This document shows, one piece after another, positions 23,913-33,917 of a DNA stretch of 64,000 nucleotides. Within the stretch, counting starts at the first letter, position 1, and the number at the start of each line of letters is the position of its first letter. Source of the stretch: Ornithinimicrobium tianjinense (GTDB lineage: Bacteria; Actinomycetota; Actinomycetes; Actinomycetales; Dermatophilaceae); contig NZ_BMEM01000003.1 in the NCBI RefSeq assembly GCF_014636495.1, positions 186,001-250,000 on the forward strand, read 5' to 3'. The notes under the pieces are model-generated. The model was given only the letters and a program-made list of their open reading frames with translations. It searched no databases and was not told the origin of the DNA. The position numbers and the translations under genes are program-made.

Positions 23913-24515
23913 CTAGCGCGACCCGAGCACGTAGGGCACCCCGGTGCCCCGCGAGAGCCGCTCCAGCGCCCGCGTCAGCCGGAGGCGGCGCTGGGACGGC
24001 CCGGTGAGCAGCACGTCCGCCTCCCGCAGCAGCAGCACGCTGCGGGAGGCGGCGGCCTCCTCGAAGAGCTGCGCCAGCTGCTCCTCCGCCGCCGCCAGGT
24101 CCTGCGCCAGCACGGTGGCCAGGTCCACCCGGCGCACGACCGTGAGCCGCTCCCGGGCCAGCCGGGCCGCCTCGGCGACGGCGGCCGGTCGGTCCAGCAC
24201 GGGCACGTCCGGCGTGGTGCTCGTCTCCAGCACCAGGGTGTGCTCCTCCAGCTGACCAGGATGCTCCGGCGACAGCGCCACCCGGAGGACCACGCGCCCG
24301 GCCCGACGGTCCTCGTCGGTGCCGGTGCGCCCGTCGCAGCGCACGGCATACGCCTCCTGCGGGGTGGCGCCCTGCAGCTCGCCCGTCTCCCAGAGCCCGT
24401 GCAGCACCTCACGGGCCCGGCTGCGGACCAGGTCCTCCACCCCGGGATCGGGGCGGCGCCCCGCCACGAACGCCATCTCCTGCTCCAGCACCTCCAGCAC
24501 TCCCCGTGTGTCCAT
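23913..24515 (-). CDS. Orphan protein with tail-sheath C-terminal-like and AAA-like segments
   Basis: A 200-residue protein. Residues about 27-95 (RSRAREVLHGLWETGELQG, then ATPQEAYAVRCDG and a beta-strand region) resemble the C-terminal domain of contractile phage-tail sheath proteins. Residues about 125-195 resemble the middle of AAA+ ATPases found in extracellular contractile injection clusters: an alpha-helical DLAAAEEQLAQLFEEAA followed by a Walker-B-like SVLLLREADVLL and a helix. No Walker A is present, so ATP hydrolysis is unlikely. No other tail genes lie nearby. It converges on the LVIVD gene, 24 bp away. Domain assignments are by eye and need profile searches. Confidence 0.6.
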   Translation of the reverse strand: MDTRGVLEVLEQEMAFVAGRRPDPGVEDLVRSRAREVLHGLWETGELQGATPQEAYAVRCDGRTGTDEDRRAGRVVLRVALSPEHPGQLEEHTLVLETSTTPDVPVLDRPAAVAEAARLARERLTVVRRVDLATVLAQDLAAAEEQLAQLFEEAAASRSVLLLREADVLLTGPSQRRLRLTRALERLSRGTGVPYVLGSR

Positions 24516-24666
24516 AGGGCCATGCCACCGCCTCTCGGCGGTGGTGAACAGGCTGGTTGCAGATCGTTATCAAATCGTCATCTGGGAATCCGCTGGACGC
24601 CTCTAGGGTCAAAAGTGCCTGCGGGCCGCGCGGGCAGTGTTCGCGACGATCAAGGGAGACGTGCTG

Positions 24667-27600
24667 GTGAGACCGTTGATGGGGAACAGATCAAGGCGAG
24701 CCCTCGCGGGCGTCGCCGCGCTGACGATGACGGGGGCGCTGCTGTCCCCCGTCGGCGCCAGCGCTGCGGGTGGGGAGCAGATCGCTCCGGGCTCACCCGC
24801 GCCCGAGAGCAAGATCCAGGGCAACCTGCTGACCGACGTCACGATGGCGCCCGGCGCCTACTTCGTGCAGTTCGCCGGCGAGCCCACCAGCCGTGGCGGG
24901 TCGCTCACCGCGATCAAGGCCGAGCGCGCGCAGTTCCAGAACGACCTGCAGGACGCCGGGGTGGACGTCGAGGTCCGCCACGAGTTCGGCGCGCTGTGGA
25001 ACGGCGTCGCCGTCAACGTCTCGGAGAGCCAGCTCCTCAAGGTGGCCGGCTCGGAGGTCGTCGAGGCCGTCTTCCCGATCGGCGTGATCGACGCCCCGGA
25101 GGAGCCCGAGGCGCAGACCATCGACCCCGAGCTGTTCACGGCCATCACGATGACCGGCTCCGACGTGGTCCAGAGCGAGCTCGGCTTCGACGGCACCGGC
25201 ATCCGCGTCGGCGTCATCGACACCGGCATCGACATCGACCACCCGGACCTCGGCGGCTCCGGCACGCCCGGCACGACCGCGTTCCCCTCCGCGCGCGTCA
25301 CCAAGGGTTACGACTTCGTCGGCGACGACTACAACGCCAACCCCTCGACCGACGCCTACTCCCCGACCCCGGTCCCGGACGCGAACCCCGACGACTGCCA
25401 GGGCCACGGCACGCACGTGGCCGGGATCGTCGGCGCCGACGGCGTGGTCACGGGCGTGGCGCCCGGCGTCACCTTCGGCGCCTACCGCGTCTTCGGCTGC
25501 GAGGGCTCGACCGACGCCGACGTCATGCTGCGGGCCATGGAGCGCTCGCTGCACGACCGCATGGACGTCGTGAACATGTCCATCGGGTCGGCCTTCTCCG
25601 CCTGGGAGGAGTACCCCACCGCGCAGGCCTCCGACGCACTCGCCCGCGAGGGCGTCGTCGTGGTCGCCTCGATCGGCAACAGCGGCGCCGACGGCCTCTA
25701 CTCGGCCGGCGCACCCGGTGTCGGTGGCGACACGATCGGTGTCGGCTCGGTCGACAACATCGAGTTCATGGCCAACTTCTTCACCGACGAGACCGGCGCC
25801 ACGGTGCCCTACACCATCGGCACCCCCGCGCCCGAGCCCCCCACCGAGGGCACGGCCGAGCTCGTCGCCGTCGCGCCGCCCACCGACGAGCTGTCCAAGG
25901 GCTGCGCGCCCTACAGCGAGGCGGACGCCGCCACGATCGCCGGCCAGTGGGTCCTGGTGCAGCGTGGCGACTGCACCTTCCACCAGAAGGCCGTCAACGC
26001 GCAGGCCGCCGGCGCCATCGGCGTCGTGCTCTACAACAACGTCGCGGGCATGGTGAACCCCAGCCTCTCCGGCACCCCCGAGATCACCATCCCGCTCGTG
26101 GCGGTCTCCGCCGCCGACGGTCAGCGCCTCGTCACCGACGCGCTCGCCGACGGCAGCACGACCATCACTTGGTCCGCCGAGGAGACCTCGATCCCCAGCC
26201 CCACCGGCGGTCTGATCAGCTCGTTCAGCTCCTTCGGCACCACCGCCGACCTGCAGTACAAGCCGGACGTCTCGGCACCCGGCGGGCAGATCTACTCGAC
26301 CTACCCGCTCGAGATCCAGGCGCACGCCACCCTGTCCGGCACCTCGATGGCCTCCCCGCACGTCGCGGGTGCGGCCGCGCTGATGCTGCAGGCCGACCCG
26401 GGCCTGTCCGTGCACGACGTCAAGGTGCGGCTGCAGAACTCCGCCGAGCAGCTCCCGCTGAACCTCGCCCCGGCCGCCGGCCTGGAGGTCGTCCACCGCC
26501 AGGGCGCCGGCATGATCAAGGTCGACAAGAGCATCCTCGCCGACGTGGTCATCGAGCCCTCGTTCCTCCAGCTGGGCCAGCAGGTCGCCGGCTCCAGCAC
26601 GTGAGCAACACCACCGACGTCGCGGAGGTCTACACGCTGGGCCACCAGGCCGCCGTCGCCACGGCGGGCACCGGCAACGACTGGGGCTACTACCTCAGCC
26701 CGGCCGAGGTGACCTTCTCGGCCGAGCACGTCACGGTCCCGGCCGGCGGCAGCGCCACCGTCGACGTCACGGTCACCTCGCCCGAGGAGGGCTACCTCTT
26801 CGGAGGCTTCGTCACCGCCACGGGCACCGACGGCAGCAGCTACACGCTGCCCTACGGTGGCGCGTCGTTCGACCTGCAGGACGTCGAGGTGCTCACCGAC
26901 CTCGTGAACGGCGACGGGACCACCGCCGTGGAGCTTCCCGCTCTCGGCGTCCTCGAGTCGTGCGCTCGCTTCCTCGGCGTCGACTGCGTCGACCCCGACG
27001 GGACCTTCGACCTCGCCGGTGCGGACCACGTCTACACCATGGACCAGGGCGACGTGCCCCTCGTGCTCATCCACCTCGAGCACCAGGCTCGCGCGCTGGA
27101 CATGGAGGTCTTCGCGGCCAACGAGGACGGCACCAAGGGTGACTCCCTCGGCCTCGTCCGCGAGATCGACTACCTGGCCCGCCACGCCGGCATCAACGGC
27201 ATCGAGGCCTACAGCTGGGACGGCATGGTCGTCAACGAGTCCGGGGCCCGCGAGCGGGTCGCCGACGGCGACTACATCCTCGAGGTCGTCCTGACCAAGG
27301 CCAGCGCCTGGAACGACGACACCGCCCCGGCGACCGAGACCTGGACCAGCCAGGCCTTCGGCATCGCCTGGTCCGGCACCGGCCTCGTCGACGCCCCCAC
27401 GGTGTCCCGCGCCCAGGGCATCGACCGCTACTCCACGGCGGCCGAGCTCGCGGTGGAGAACTTCGACACGGGCGTGGAGACCGTGTTCGTCGCCTCCGGC
27501 GAGATGTTCCCGGACGCCCTGGCGGGCGGTGCGGTGGCGGGTGCCGAGGGTGCCCCGGTCCTGCTCGTCCGCAGCGGTGCCGTCCCGGCGCCGACCCGCA

Positions 27601-28298
27601 CGGCGCTGGGCATCCTGCAGCCGCAGCAGATCGTCGTCCTCGGCGGCGAGCAGGCGGTCAGCGAGGCGGTTCTCGACCGGCTCGCGGCCTACGCCCCGGT
27701 GACCCGCATCGCGGGCGCCAACCGCTACGAGACCTCCGTCGCGCTCTCCAGCGGGTATGCCGCAGGCGTCGACCTGGTCTTCCTGGCCAGCGGCGTGGAC
27801 TTCCCCGACGCGCTGTCCGCCTCCGCGGCGGCCGGCATGGAGGGCGCCCCCGTCCTGCTGACCAAGCCCGACAGCCTGCCCGGCGCGGTCCGGGCCGAGC
27901 TGGACCGGCTCGACCCGGCGGTCGTCGTCGTGGTCGGTGGCAAGGCGGCGGTGAGCGAGGCCGTCAAGGACGCCGTCGAGACCTACACCGACGACGTCGT
28001 CCGGATCGCTGGTGCCAACCGCTACGAGACCTCGGCGGCCATCGCCACGGAGTTCTTCCCGACGCCGGCCGACCACGCCATCGTGGCGACCGGGCTGAAC
28101 TTCGCGGACGCCCTGGCGGCCGGTCCCGTCGCGGCGGGCTATAACAGCCCCGTGCTCCTGACCAAGACCGACGTCGTGCCCAGCGCGATCCTCGGGGCGA
28201 TCACCGAGCTGCGGGTGCAGGAGATCACCATCGCCGGCGGCCTCGGCGCCGTCGCGATGGAGGTCCAGGAGACCCTGGAGGCGCTCGTCTACCCGTGA
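24667..28298 (+). pseudogene. Secreted subtilisin-like (S8) protease with cell-wall-binding repeats, split by a frameshift
   Basis: The first frame (24667-26604, 645 residues) has a signal peptide, an inhibitor-like I9 propeptide (about 50-140) and an S8 peptidase domain with Asp185 (GVIDTGIDIDHPDL), His247 (GHGTHVAGI) and Ser560 (GTSMASPHVAG), with a PA domain inserted at about 370-510. It ends at TGA 26602-26604. The second frame (from about 26601 to 28298, about 565 residues) continues with a fibronectin-like domain and three type 2 cell-wall-binding repeats (about 27405-28296; motifs RIAGANRYETS, FPDAL, VVLGG). Adding one G to AGCACGTGAGC near 26600 would fuse them. GTG 24667 is favoured by GGGAG eight bases upstream. 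As it stands, the protease part would be secreted without its wall anchor. Confidence 0.85.
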
Positions 28299-28322
28299 CC
28301 GGGTGAGAGCCACCAGGACAGC

Positions 28323-28362
28323 GGGAAGCCCCCGCACCGGTCAGCCGGTGCGGGGGCTTCCC
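28323..28362. terminator. Bidirectional intrinsic terminator
   Basis: A long GC-rich stem, GGGAAGCCCCCGCACCGG (28323-28340) and its complement (28345-28362), with a 4-nt loop (TCAG), between the convergent protease and DUF4097 genes. There is no strong T-run on either side. Confidence 0.85.
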
Positions 28363-28386
28363 CGTGCTCGCCGTCGCTGCTCGTCG

Positions 28387-29151
28387 CTACTCGTCGTCGA
28401 TCCGGATCGAGCCCACGTCCGTGCGCACGTCCACCCGGTAGGGCGAGGCGCTGGAGACGGGGACCCGGGTGACCGCCTCGTCGACGTCCGAGCTGGTCGT
28501 CACGTCCCAGGTGTGGCCGGGCGGCAGGGTGAGGTCGACCTCGCCCACGTTGTTGCGCACGACGACGCGGTCGGCCGGGGCCGAGAGGCGGGCGGTGATC
28601 GACCCGACGTTGGAGGTGAGGTCGAGCGTGCGCGGGGCTCCGGACACGCGGGTGTCCCCGACCGAGTTGCGGACGGTGACGTCCCCGGTCACCCCCTCCA
28701 GCTCGACCTCGCCCGCGGACGAGGTCACCGAGACGGCGAGGCCACGCGGCACCACGACGTCCCACTCGCCCGAGCACCGGGTGGCGAGGATCCCGCTGCT
28801 GCAGTCCAGCGACACCCTGGCCACGCCGTCCACCGCGGTCATCTCCACCCGAGGCTCGTCGAAGGACCACGTCTTCTCCACCGAGATCACCGGGTCGAGG
28901 CCCTCACCCTCGCGGACGACGACCTGGCCGACCGGGGCCACGACCTCGAGCCGGGTGGTGCCGGCCGGAAAGGCCAGCTCCTGCTCGGCCGTGCGCTGCA
29001 CCATCTCCGGGACGCTGCTGAGGACGCCGGCGCCGACAACGAGGGCGGTGACGCCCAGACCGACCGAGCGCAGCGCGCCGTAGCCGGCTCGTCGGGGTGG
29101 GGGCGCTGGGCTGCTCGGGGCCCGGGGGACGGTGTCCTGCGGCACGGTCAT
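28387..29151 (-). CDS. Membrane-anchored DUF4097-like (adhesin-like beta-helix) protein
   Basis: A 254-residue protein with a Pro-rich cytoplasmic N-terminus, one membrane helix (about 33-50, VGLGVTALVVGAGVLSSV) and a repetitive beta-rich C-terminal domain (VTSSAGEVELEGVTGDVTVRNSVGDTRV is the kind of short repeat seen), as in DUF4097 putative adhesins. The ATG at 29151 overlaps the stop of the response regulator by 4 bp (ATGA), so it is the third gene of a two-component operon and may be its output or a sensor accessory. Function unknown. Confidence 0.82.
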   Translation of the reverse strand: MTVPQDTVPRAPSSPAPPPRRAGYGALRSVGLGVTALVVGAGVLSSVPEMVQRTAEQELAFPAGTTRLEVVAPVGQVVVREGEGLDPVISVEKTWSFDEPRVEMTAVDGVARVSLDCSSGILATRCSGEWDVVVPRGLAVSVTSSAGEVELEGVTGDVTVRNSVGDTRVSGAPRTLDLTSNVGSITARLSAPADRVVVRNNVGEVDLTLPPGHTWDVTTSSDVDEAVTRVPVSSASPYRVDVRTDVGSIRIDDE

Positions 29152-29843
29152 CGCTCGGCCCCGCCGTGCTCGAGCCACTGCAGGACGGCCAGCACCCGTC
29201 GGTGGTCGTCACCCGTGGGTGGCAGGTCGAGCTTGAGGAAGATCGAGGAGACGTTCTTCTCCACCGCCCCCTCGCCGATGAACAGCTCTCGGCTGATCGC
29301 GCTGTTGGAGCGACCCTGGGCCATGAGCCGCAGCACGTCGTGCTCGCGCGGGGTGAGCCGCTCGAGCGGGTCGGCGTTGCGGGCGCGGGACATCAGCTGG
29401 GAGACCACCTCGGGGTCCAGCGCCGTGCCCCCGGCGGCGACCGTGCGCAGGGCGTCGATGAAGTCGCCGGTGTCGGCGACCCGGTCCTTGAGCAGGTAGC
29501 CGACGCCCCGGGCACGGCCGGCGAGCAGCTCGGTGGCGTAGCGCTCCTCGACGTACTGGCTCAGGACGAGGACGGCGACGTCCGGCAGCTCGGAGCGCAC
29601 GACGAGCGCCGCCTCGATGCCCTCGGAGGTGAAGGTCGGGGGCATCCGGACGTCGACGACGACGAGGTCCGGCACGTGCCGGCGCACGCTGGCCAGGAAG
29701 GTCGCGGCGTCCGGGCAGGCGTCGACGACCTCGAAGCCCGCGGCCTGGAGCAGCCGCACCAGCCCGTCGCGGAGCAGGACGGAGTCCTCGGCCAGGATGA
29801 CCCGCAGCGGGGTCGTGGGCGTGCTGGTGGTGGTGCCGGTCAT
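29148..29843 (-). CDS. LuxR/NarL-family response regulator
   Basis: A 231-residue regulator with a receiver domain (about 12-135) and a LuxR-type HTH (about 160-225). The phosphoacceptor is Asp64 in LVVVDVRMPP; the early acidic pair is ILAEDS, and the conserved Lys is in YLLKDRV. The HTH reads LTPREHDVLRLMAQGRSNSAIS. It overlaps the histidine kinase stop by 4 bp and is followed by the DUF4097 gene with another 4-bp overlap. Target genes are unknown, but the co-transcribed DUF4097 gene suggests envelope control. Confidence 0.95.
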   Translation of the reverse strand: MTGTTTSTPTTPLRVILAEDSVLLRDGLVRLLQAAGFEVVDACPDAATFLASVRRHVPDLVVVDVRMPPTFTSEGIEAALVVRSELPDVAVLVLSQYVEERYATELLAGRARGVGYLLKDRVADTGDFIDALRTVAAGGTALDPEVVSQLMSRARNADPLERLTPREHDVLRLMAQGRSNSAISRELFIGEGAVEKNVSSIFLKLDLPPTGDDHRRVLAVLQWLEHGGAER

Positions 29844-31216
29844 GCTGTCCTCCTGCCGCGCAGCGGCAACGCGATGGCGACGGTGGTCCCGCCGCCGCGG
29901 GGTGAGTGGACGTGGAGCTCGCCGTCGACCGCGGCGATCCGCTGGCGCAGGCCGGTGAGGCCGCTGCCGCCGCCGACGACCGCGCCGCCGCGGCCGTCGT
30001 CGCTCACCGTGATGGCCAGACGCTCCCCCTCCAGGGTCGGCGAGAGGCCCAGGTCGACCCGTGCGGTGGACGCGCCGGCGTGCTTGGCGACGTTGGTCAG
30101 CGCCTCGGAGATGCAGAAGTAGGCGATCGCCTCCACGGTCGGGTCGAGCCGCTCCCGGAGCCGGCTGGTGACCTCGACCGGCACCGGGCTGCGCACCGCG
30201 AGCGCGGACACCGCGGCGTCGAGCCCGCGGTCGGCCAGGATCGGCGGCACGATCCCGCGCGCCACCTGGCGCATCTCGACGATCGCCTCCTTGCTCGAGG
30301 CGTGCGCCTCGTCGAGCAGCGCCCGCGCGCTGTCAGCGTCGCTGTCGAGCAGCGTCCGGGCCAGGCCGAGGTTCATCGCGATGGAGACGAGCCGCTGCTG
30401 CGGGCCGTCGTGCAGGTCCCGCTCGATGCGCCGACGCTCGGCCTCGACCGAGTCCACCGCCTCCTCCCGCGTCGTGGTCAGCGTCTGCACCCGGCCGCGC
30501 ATGGCGCGCAGCTCGGACTGCGGGTCGGCGCCGACGAGCCAGCGGGCCAGCGCGATGTCGACGTTGGCCGTGCCGCGCGCCAGCCACGGGAGGACCAGGA
30601 AAGTGACGAGCCCGACCAGCCAGGTGACGGCATACTCCACGGGGCTGCTCACGCTGGCGAACCAGAGGACCTCGACCGTCTCGCTCCCGGCGAACGGCCG
30701 CAGCAGCGGCGTGGCGAGGAGGGTCAGCGAGGTGGTCAGCAGGGCCAGGACGACCGCGCTGGCCACGAGGGCCCAGACCCAGTGCAGGGCCGCCCAGCCG
30801 AGCGCTCGCAGCCGCACCATGTCCAGGCCGAGCGCGCGGCGCCAGGTCGGGGCGGGACTGACCGGCGACGGCCCGATGTCCGTGCCGGTGAAGGCGGCGA
30901 GCACGTGCCGCTCCGCCTGGCCCAGCGCCCAGGCGCCCCACAGTGCCGGGGTCAGCAGCATGATCCCGGTGCCGGCGGCGGTCAGCGAGAAGAAGCCCGC
31001 CACCGCCAGCGCGACGAGGACCAGTCCCGCCACCGAGGTGAGGAGGTCGAGGCCACGCAGCGCGACCGCCCACCAGCTCGTCAGCCACGAGCTCAGGGTC
31101 CGCCGGCAGAGGGGCCGGCGGGAGCGGCGCGGGGTCGTCGTCGCGCCCGGCAGCGGGGGTGCCTGGCGGGGCCCGAGGTCGCTCGGTCCGTCCACGAGCG
31201 CGGCGAGGATCGTCAT
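29840..31216 (-). CDS. NarL-type sensor histidine kinase with putative sensor domain
   Basis: A 458-residue kinase. The N-terminal half has about four to five membrane helices in the arrangement of the PF13796 'putative sensor' domain (about 45-215). The HisKA_3 dimerisation helix holds phosphoacceptor His269 in ERDLHDGPQQRLVS, and the ATPase domain has SEALTNVAKHAGA (N box), VSDDGRGG (G1) and GSGLTGLRQRI (G2). ATG 31216 directly follows GGAGGT. It is the first gene of the operon kinase-regulator-DUF4097, with 4-bp overlaps throughout. The signal is unknown, perhaps envelope stress. Confidence 0.94.
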   Translation of the reverse strand: MTILAALVDGPSDLGPRQAPPLPGATTTPRRSRRPLCRRTLSSWLTSWWAVALRGLDLLTSVAGLVLVALAVAGFFSLTAAGTGIMLLTPALWGAWALGQAERHVLAAFTGTDIGPSPVSPAPTWRRALGLDMVRLRALGWAALHWVWALVASAVVLALLTTSLTLLATPLLRPFAGSETVEVLWFASVSSPVEYAVTWLVGLVTFLVLPWLARGTANVDIALARWLVGADPQSELRAMRGRVQTLTTTREEAVDSVEAERRRIERDLHDGPQQRLVSIAMNLGLARTLLDSDADSARALLDEAHASSKEAIVEMRQVARGIVPPILADRGLDAAVSALAVRSPVPVEVTSRLRERLDPTVEAIAYFCISEALTNVAKHAGASTARVDLGLSPTLEGERLAITVSDDGRGGAVVGGGSGLTGLRQRIAAVDGELHVHSPRGGGTTVAIALPLRGRRTA

Positions 31217-31321
31217 ACCTCCACGGTAGTGATCGGGGGTCCGGCCACGAAGGGTGCGGTCTCCCCGAGTGTGGTGGGGATAACCCCCCGCGGGTCCGCC
31301 GGAAGGCATAGCGTGGACGCC

Positions 31322-32110
31322 ATGATCGTCAACGATGACACCTCGGTAGACAACGCCCACGAGCTCGGCCACGGAGGCCGGACCGTCATCTGCCTGCACG
31401 GCTGGTTCGGTTCCTCCTCCGGCTGGGGTGACGGGTTCGTGGGCGCGCTCGATCCGGAGCAGTTCCGCTACGAGTTCGTGGACTACCGCGGGTATGGCGA
31501 CCGCCGCGGGTCGGGTGGTCCGTACACGATCGACCAGATCGCCGCCGACGTGCTGGAGCTGGCGGACGACCTCGGCGTCGAGCGCTTCAGCCTGGTCGGC
31601 CACTCGATGGGGGCCTCGGCCGTGCTCCGCGTGCTGGCGCTGGCGCCGGAGCGCGTCGAGGCGGTCGTCGGGATCAACCCGGTGCCGGCCTCCGGCTCCC
31701 CCTTCGACGACGACGGGCGCCAGCTGTTCGAGTCGGCCGCGGCCGACGACATGGCGCGCGAGGCCATCATCGACATCACGACCGGCAAGCGGCTGTCGGC
31801 GTACTGGATCGACCAGGTCGTCGCCCACAGCCGCTCGCACAGCGACCAGGAGGCGTTCGGGGCCTACTTCGGCGCCTGGGCGGACACCGACCACGCGGCC
31901 GAGGTGCCGGTCGGGAAGGTGCCCGCGCTCGCGGTCGTGGGCGAGCATGACGCGGCCATCACGGACGAGGTCGTGCGCGGGACCTGGGGCGCGCTCTTCC
32001 CCGAGAGCGAGTACGAGATCCTGGCCAACGCGGGGCACTACCCGATGTTCGAGACGCCCGTGCGCCTGGCCACCCGGATCGAGGAGTTCCTCGCGTCGGT
32101 GCCCCGCTGA
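31322..32110 (+). CDS. Alpha/beta-hydrolase fold protein
   Basis: A 262-residue hydrolase. Visible features: oxyanion-hole region VICLHGWFGSS, a DYRGYGDRRGS loop, nucleophile elbow LVGHSMGASAV with the catalytic Ser, an acid candidate in ALAVVGEHDAAI, and the catalytic His in ILANAGHYPMFETP. Relatives include esterases, lactonases and haloalkane-type enzymes; substrate cannot be inferred. It starts at ATG 31322, divergent from the histidine kinase with 105 bp between them. Confidence 0.9.
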   Translation: MIVNDDTSVDNAHELGHGGRTVICLHGWFGSSSGWGDGFVGALDPEQFRYEFVDYRGYGDRRGSGGPYTIDQIAADVLELADDLGVERFSLVGHSMGASAVLRVLALAPERVEAVVGINPVPASGSPFDDDGRQLFESAAADDMAREAIIDITTGKRLSAYWIDQVVAHSRSHSDQEAFGAYFGAWADTDHAAEVPVGKVPALAVVGEHDAAITDEVVRGTWGALFPESEYEILANAGHYPMFETPVRLATRIEEFLASVPR

Positions 32111-32166
32111 GGGTCGGCGACGGGCGCAGCGCTGACAACCTCGCGCCGGAGGCGTAGGTTCGGGGT

Positions 32167-33909
32167 ATGGGGTTTCGTCGGGGCTGGTCCGTGGTCGTCG
32201 CGCTCGCCGCGCTGCTGGCGGCGGGAGGTGGTGCGTCCGCGCTGCCCGCCCAGGGTCAGGTCCCGGCCACGGACACGAGCACGGCGAGCACGGTCGTCGG
32301 GCCGCCGACCTCCCGGCTGGCGGGGCCCGACCGCTACGCATCGGCGGTGGAGATCTCGCAGTGGCGCTACCGCTACCCCTCGGCGGCGGACGTCGTCTAC
32401 CTCACCCGGGGTGACACCTTCGCCGACGCACTCGCGGCCGGAACGCTCAGCGACGGCCCGGTGCTGCTCACCAAGCCCGCCTGCGGCGCGCTGCCCAGCG
32501 TGGTCCGGGCCGAGATCGAGCGCATCGACCCCGACGCGGTCGTCGCGCTCGGCGGCCCGGCGGCCGTCTGCGACGAGGTGCTCGCCGACGCCGCGAACGG
32601 TCGGCCCACCGAGCGCATCGGTGGCGCCACCCGGCAGGAGACGGCCGCGCTCATCGCCGCCCGCGCCTTCCCCGAGGGCGCGGGCACGGCATACCTGACG
32701 ACGGGCGCGGTCGGTCCGGACGCCGTGGTCGGCGGCATGCTTCGCGACGGCCCGATCCTGCTCACGTCGAGCGACGGGCTGACCCTGCCCGAGGTCACGA
32801 GGACGGCGGTCGCCGAGCTCGGTGCGACCACCGTGACCGCGCTCGGCGGGTCGGTCGCCGTCCCCGACGCGGTGCTGGCCGAGGCCGCCGACGGTCGGAC
32901 GACGACCCGGCTGGCGGGAGCCAACCGCTGGGAGACCGCGGTCGCGATCGCCGCGCACGCCTACCCCGACCGCACCAGCCGGGTCTATCTCGCGCGCGGC
33001 GACGGGTCGAACTTCGTCGACGCGCTCGCCTCGGGGATGCTCGTCGACGGCCCGGTGCTGCTGACCAGCGGGCCGTGCGACCGGGTGGTCGGGGCGACCG
33101 ACCGGTTCCTGGAGCGGCGGCACCCCGACCGGGTGGTGGCCCTCGGCGGGGCGGCGGCCCTGTGCGGCTCGACCCTGTCCGGCGCCTCCATCGCCGCCCG
33201 GCCGGCCATCGACTGCGCGGTGACCAGGTGCGTGGCCCTGACCTTCGACGACGGGCCCTCCTGGCCCACCCCGACGCTGCTCGACACGCTCGCGAGCCAC
33301 CGCGTCCCGGCGACCTTCTTCCAGGTCGGCGCGCAGGTCGACGCCTACGCCCAGCACTCCCGCCGGGCCTGGGTCGAGGGGCACGACGTCGCCAACCACA
33401 CCTGGGACCATCCGCAGCTGCCGACGCTGACCTACGCCCAGCAGCTCCAGCAGGTGACGATGACCGACAACGAGCTCAACCAGCACGGCATACCCGACAC
33501 GAGGCTGCTGCGCCCGCCCTACGGTCTCTACGACACGGACACCCGCCGGCTCGGCTTCCCGCTCATCATCTGGGACGTCGACCCCCGGGACTGGGACGGC
33601 CCGCCCAGCACGGCGACGGTCCGTGCGCGCGTGGTCAACAACGTGCGTGACGGCTCGATCGTGCTGCAGCACGACGTGCACATCAACTCCGTCAACGCCG
33701 TCCCGGGGATCATCGCCGACCTCACCGCGATGGGCTACACCTTCGTCACCGTGCGCGAGCTCGTCCCGGACATGCAGGACGGCGACATCGTCCTCCGCCG
33801 TGACGACGTCCGCCCGTTCGGCACCTCCGAGGTCCCGACGGTCCTCGACGGGTCCGGGGTGCCCGGCCTGGCCCCCGACCTGAGCACCGACCAGCTCGAC
33901 GACGAGTAG
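32167..33909 (+). CDS. Secreted polysaccharide deacetylase with cell-wall-binding repeats
   Basis: A 580-residue exported enzyme. The signal peptide is residues 1-26. Three type 2 cell-wall-binding repeats cover about 45-345 (SRLAGPDRYASA, TFADALAAG and VVALGG in the first; TRLAGANRWETA in the third). A NodB-type deacetylase domain follows (about 350-545): ALTFDDGPSWPTP (metal/catalytic Asp pair), VANHTWDHPQL (two metal His), LLRPPYGLYD, and LQHDVH (catalytic His). It would remove acetyl groups from peptidoglycan or another wall glycan while held to the wall. Ribosome site GGGG is weak; ATG 32167. It ends 8 bp before ligB. Confidence 0.93.
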   Translation: MGFRRGWSVVVALAALLAAGGGASALPAQGQVPATDTSTASTVVGPPTSRLAGPDRYASAVEISQWRYRYPSAADVVYLTRGDTFADALAAGTLSDGPVLLTKPACGALPSVVRAEIERIDPDAVVALGGPAAVCDEVLADAANGRPTERIGGATRQETAALIAARAFPEGAGTAYLTTGAVGPDAVVGGMLRDGPILLTSSDGLTLPEVTRTAVAELGATTVTALGGSVAVPDAVLAEAADGRTTTRLAGANRWETAVAIAAHAYPDRTSRVYLARGDGSNFVDALASGMLVDGPVLLTSGPCDRVVGATDRFLERRHPDRVVALGGAAALCGSTLSGASIAARPAIDCAVTRCVALTFDDGPSWPTPTLLDTLASHRVPATFFQVGAQVDAYAQHSRRAWVEGHDVANHTWDHPQLPTLTYAQQLQQVTMTDNELNQHGIPDTRLLRPPYGLYDTDTRRLGFPLIIWDVDPRDWDGPPSTATVRARVVNNVRDGSIVLQHDVHINSVNAVPGIIADLTAMGYTFVTVRELVPDMQDGDIVLRRDDVRPFGTSEVPTVLDGSGVPGLAPDLSTDQLDDE

Positions 33910-33917
33910 GCCGCGCC

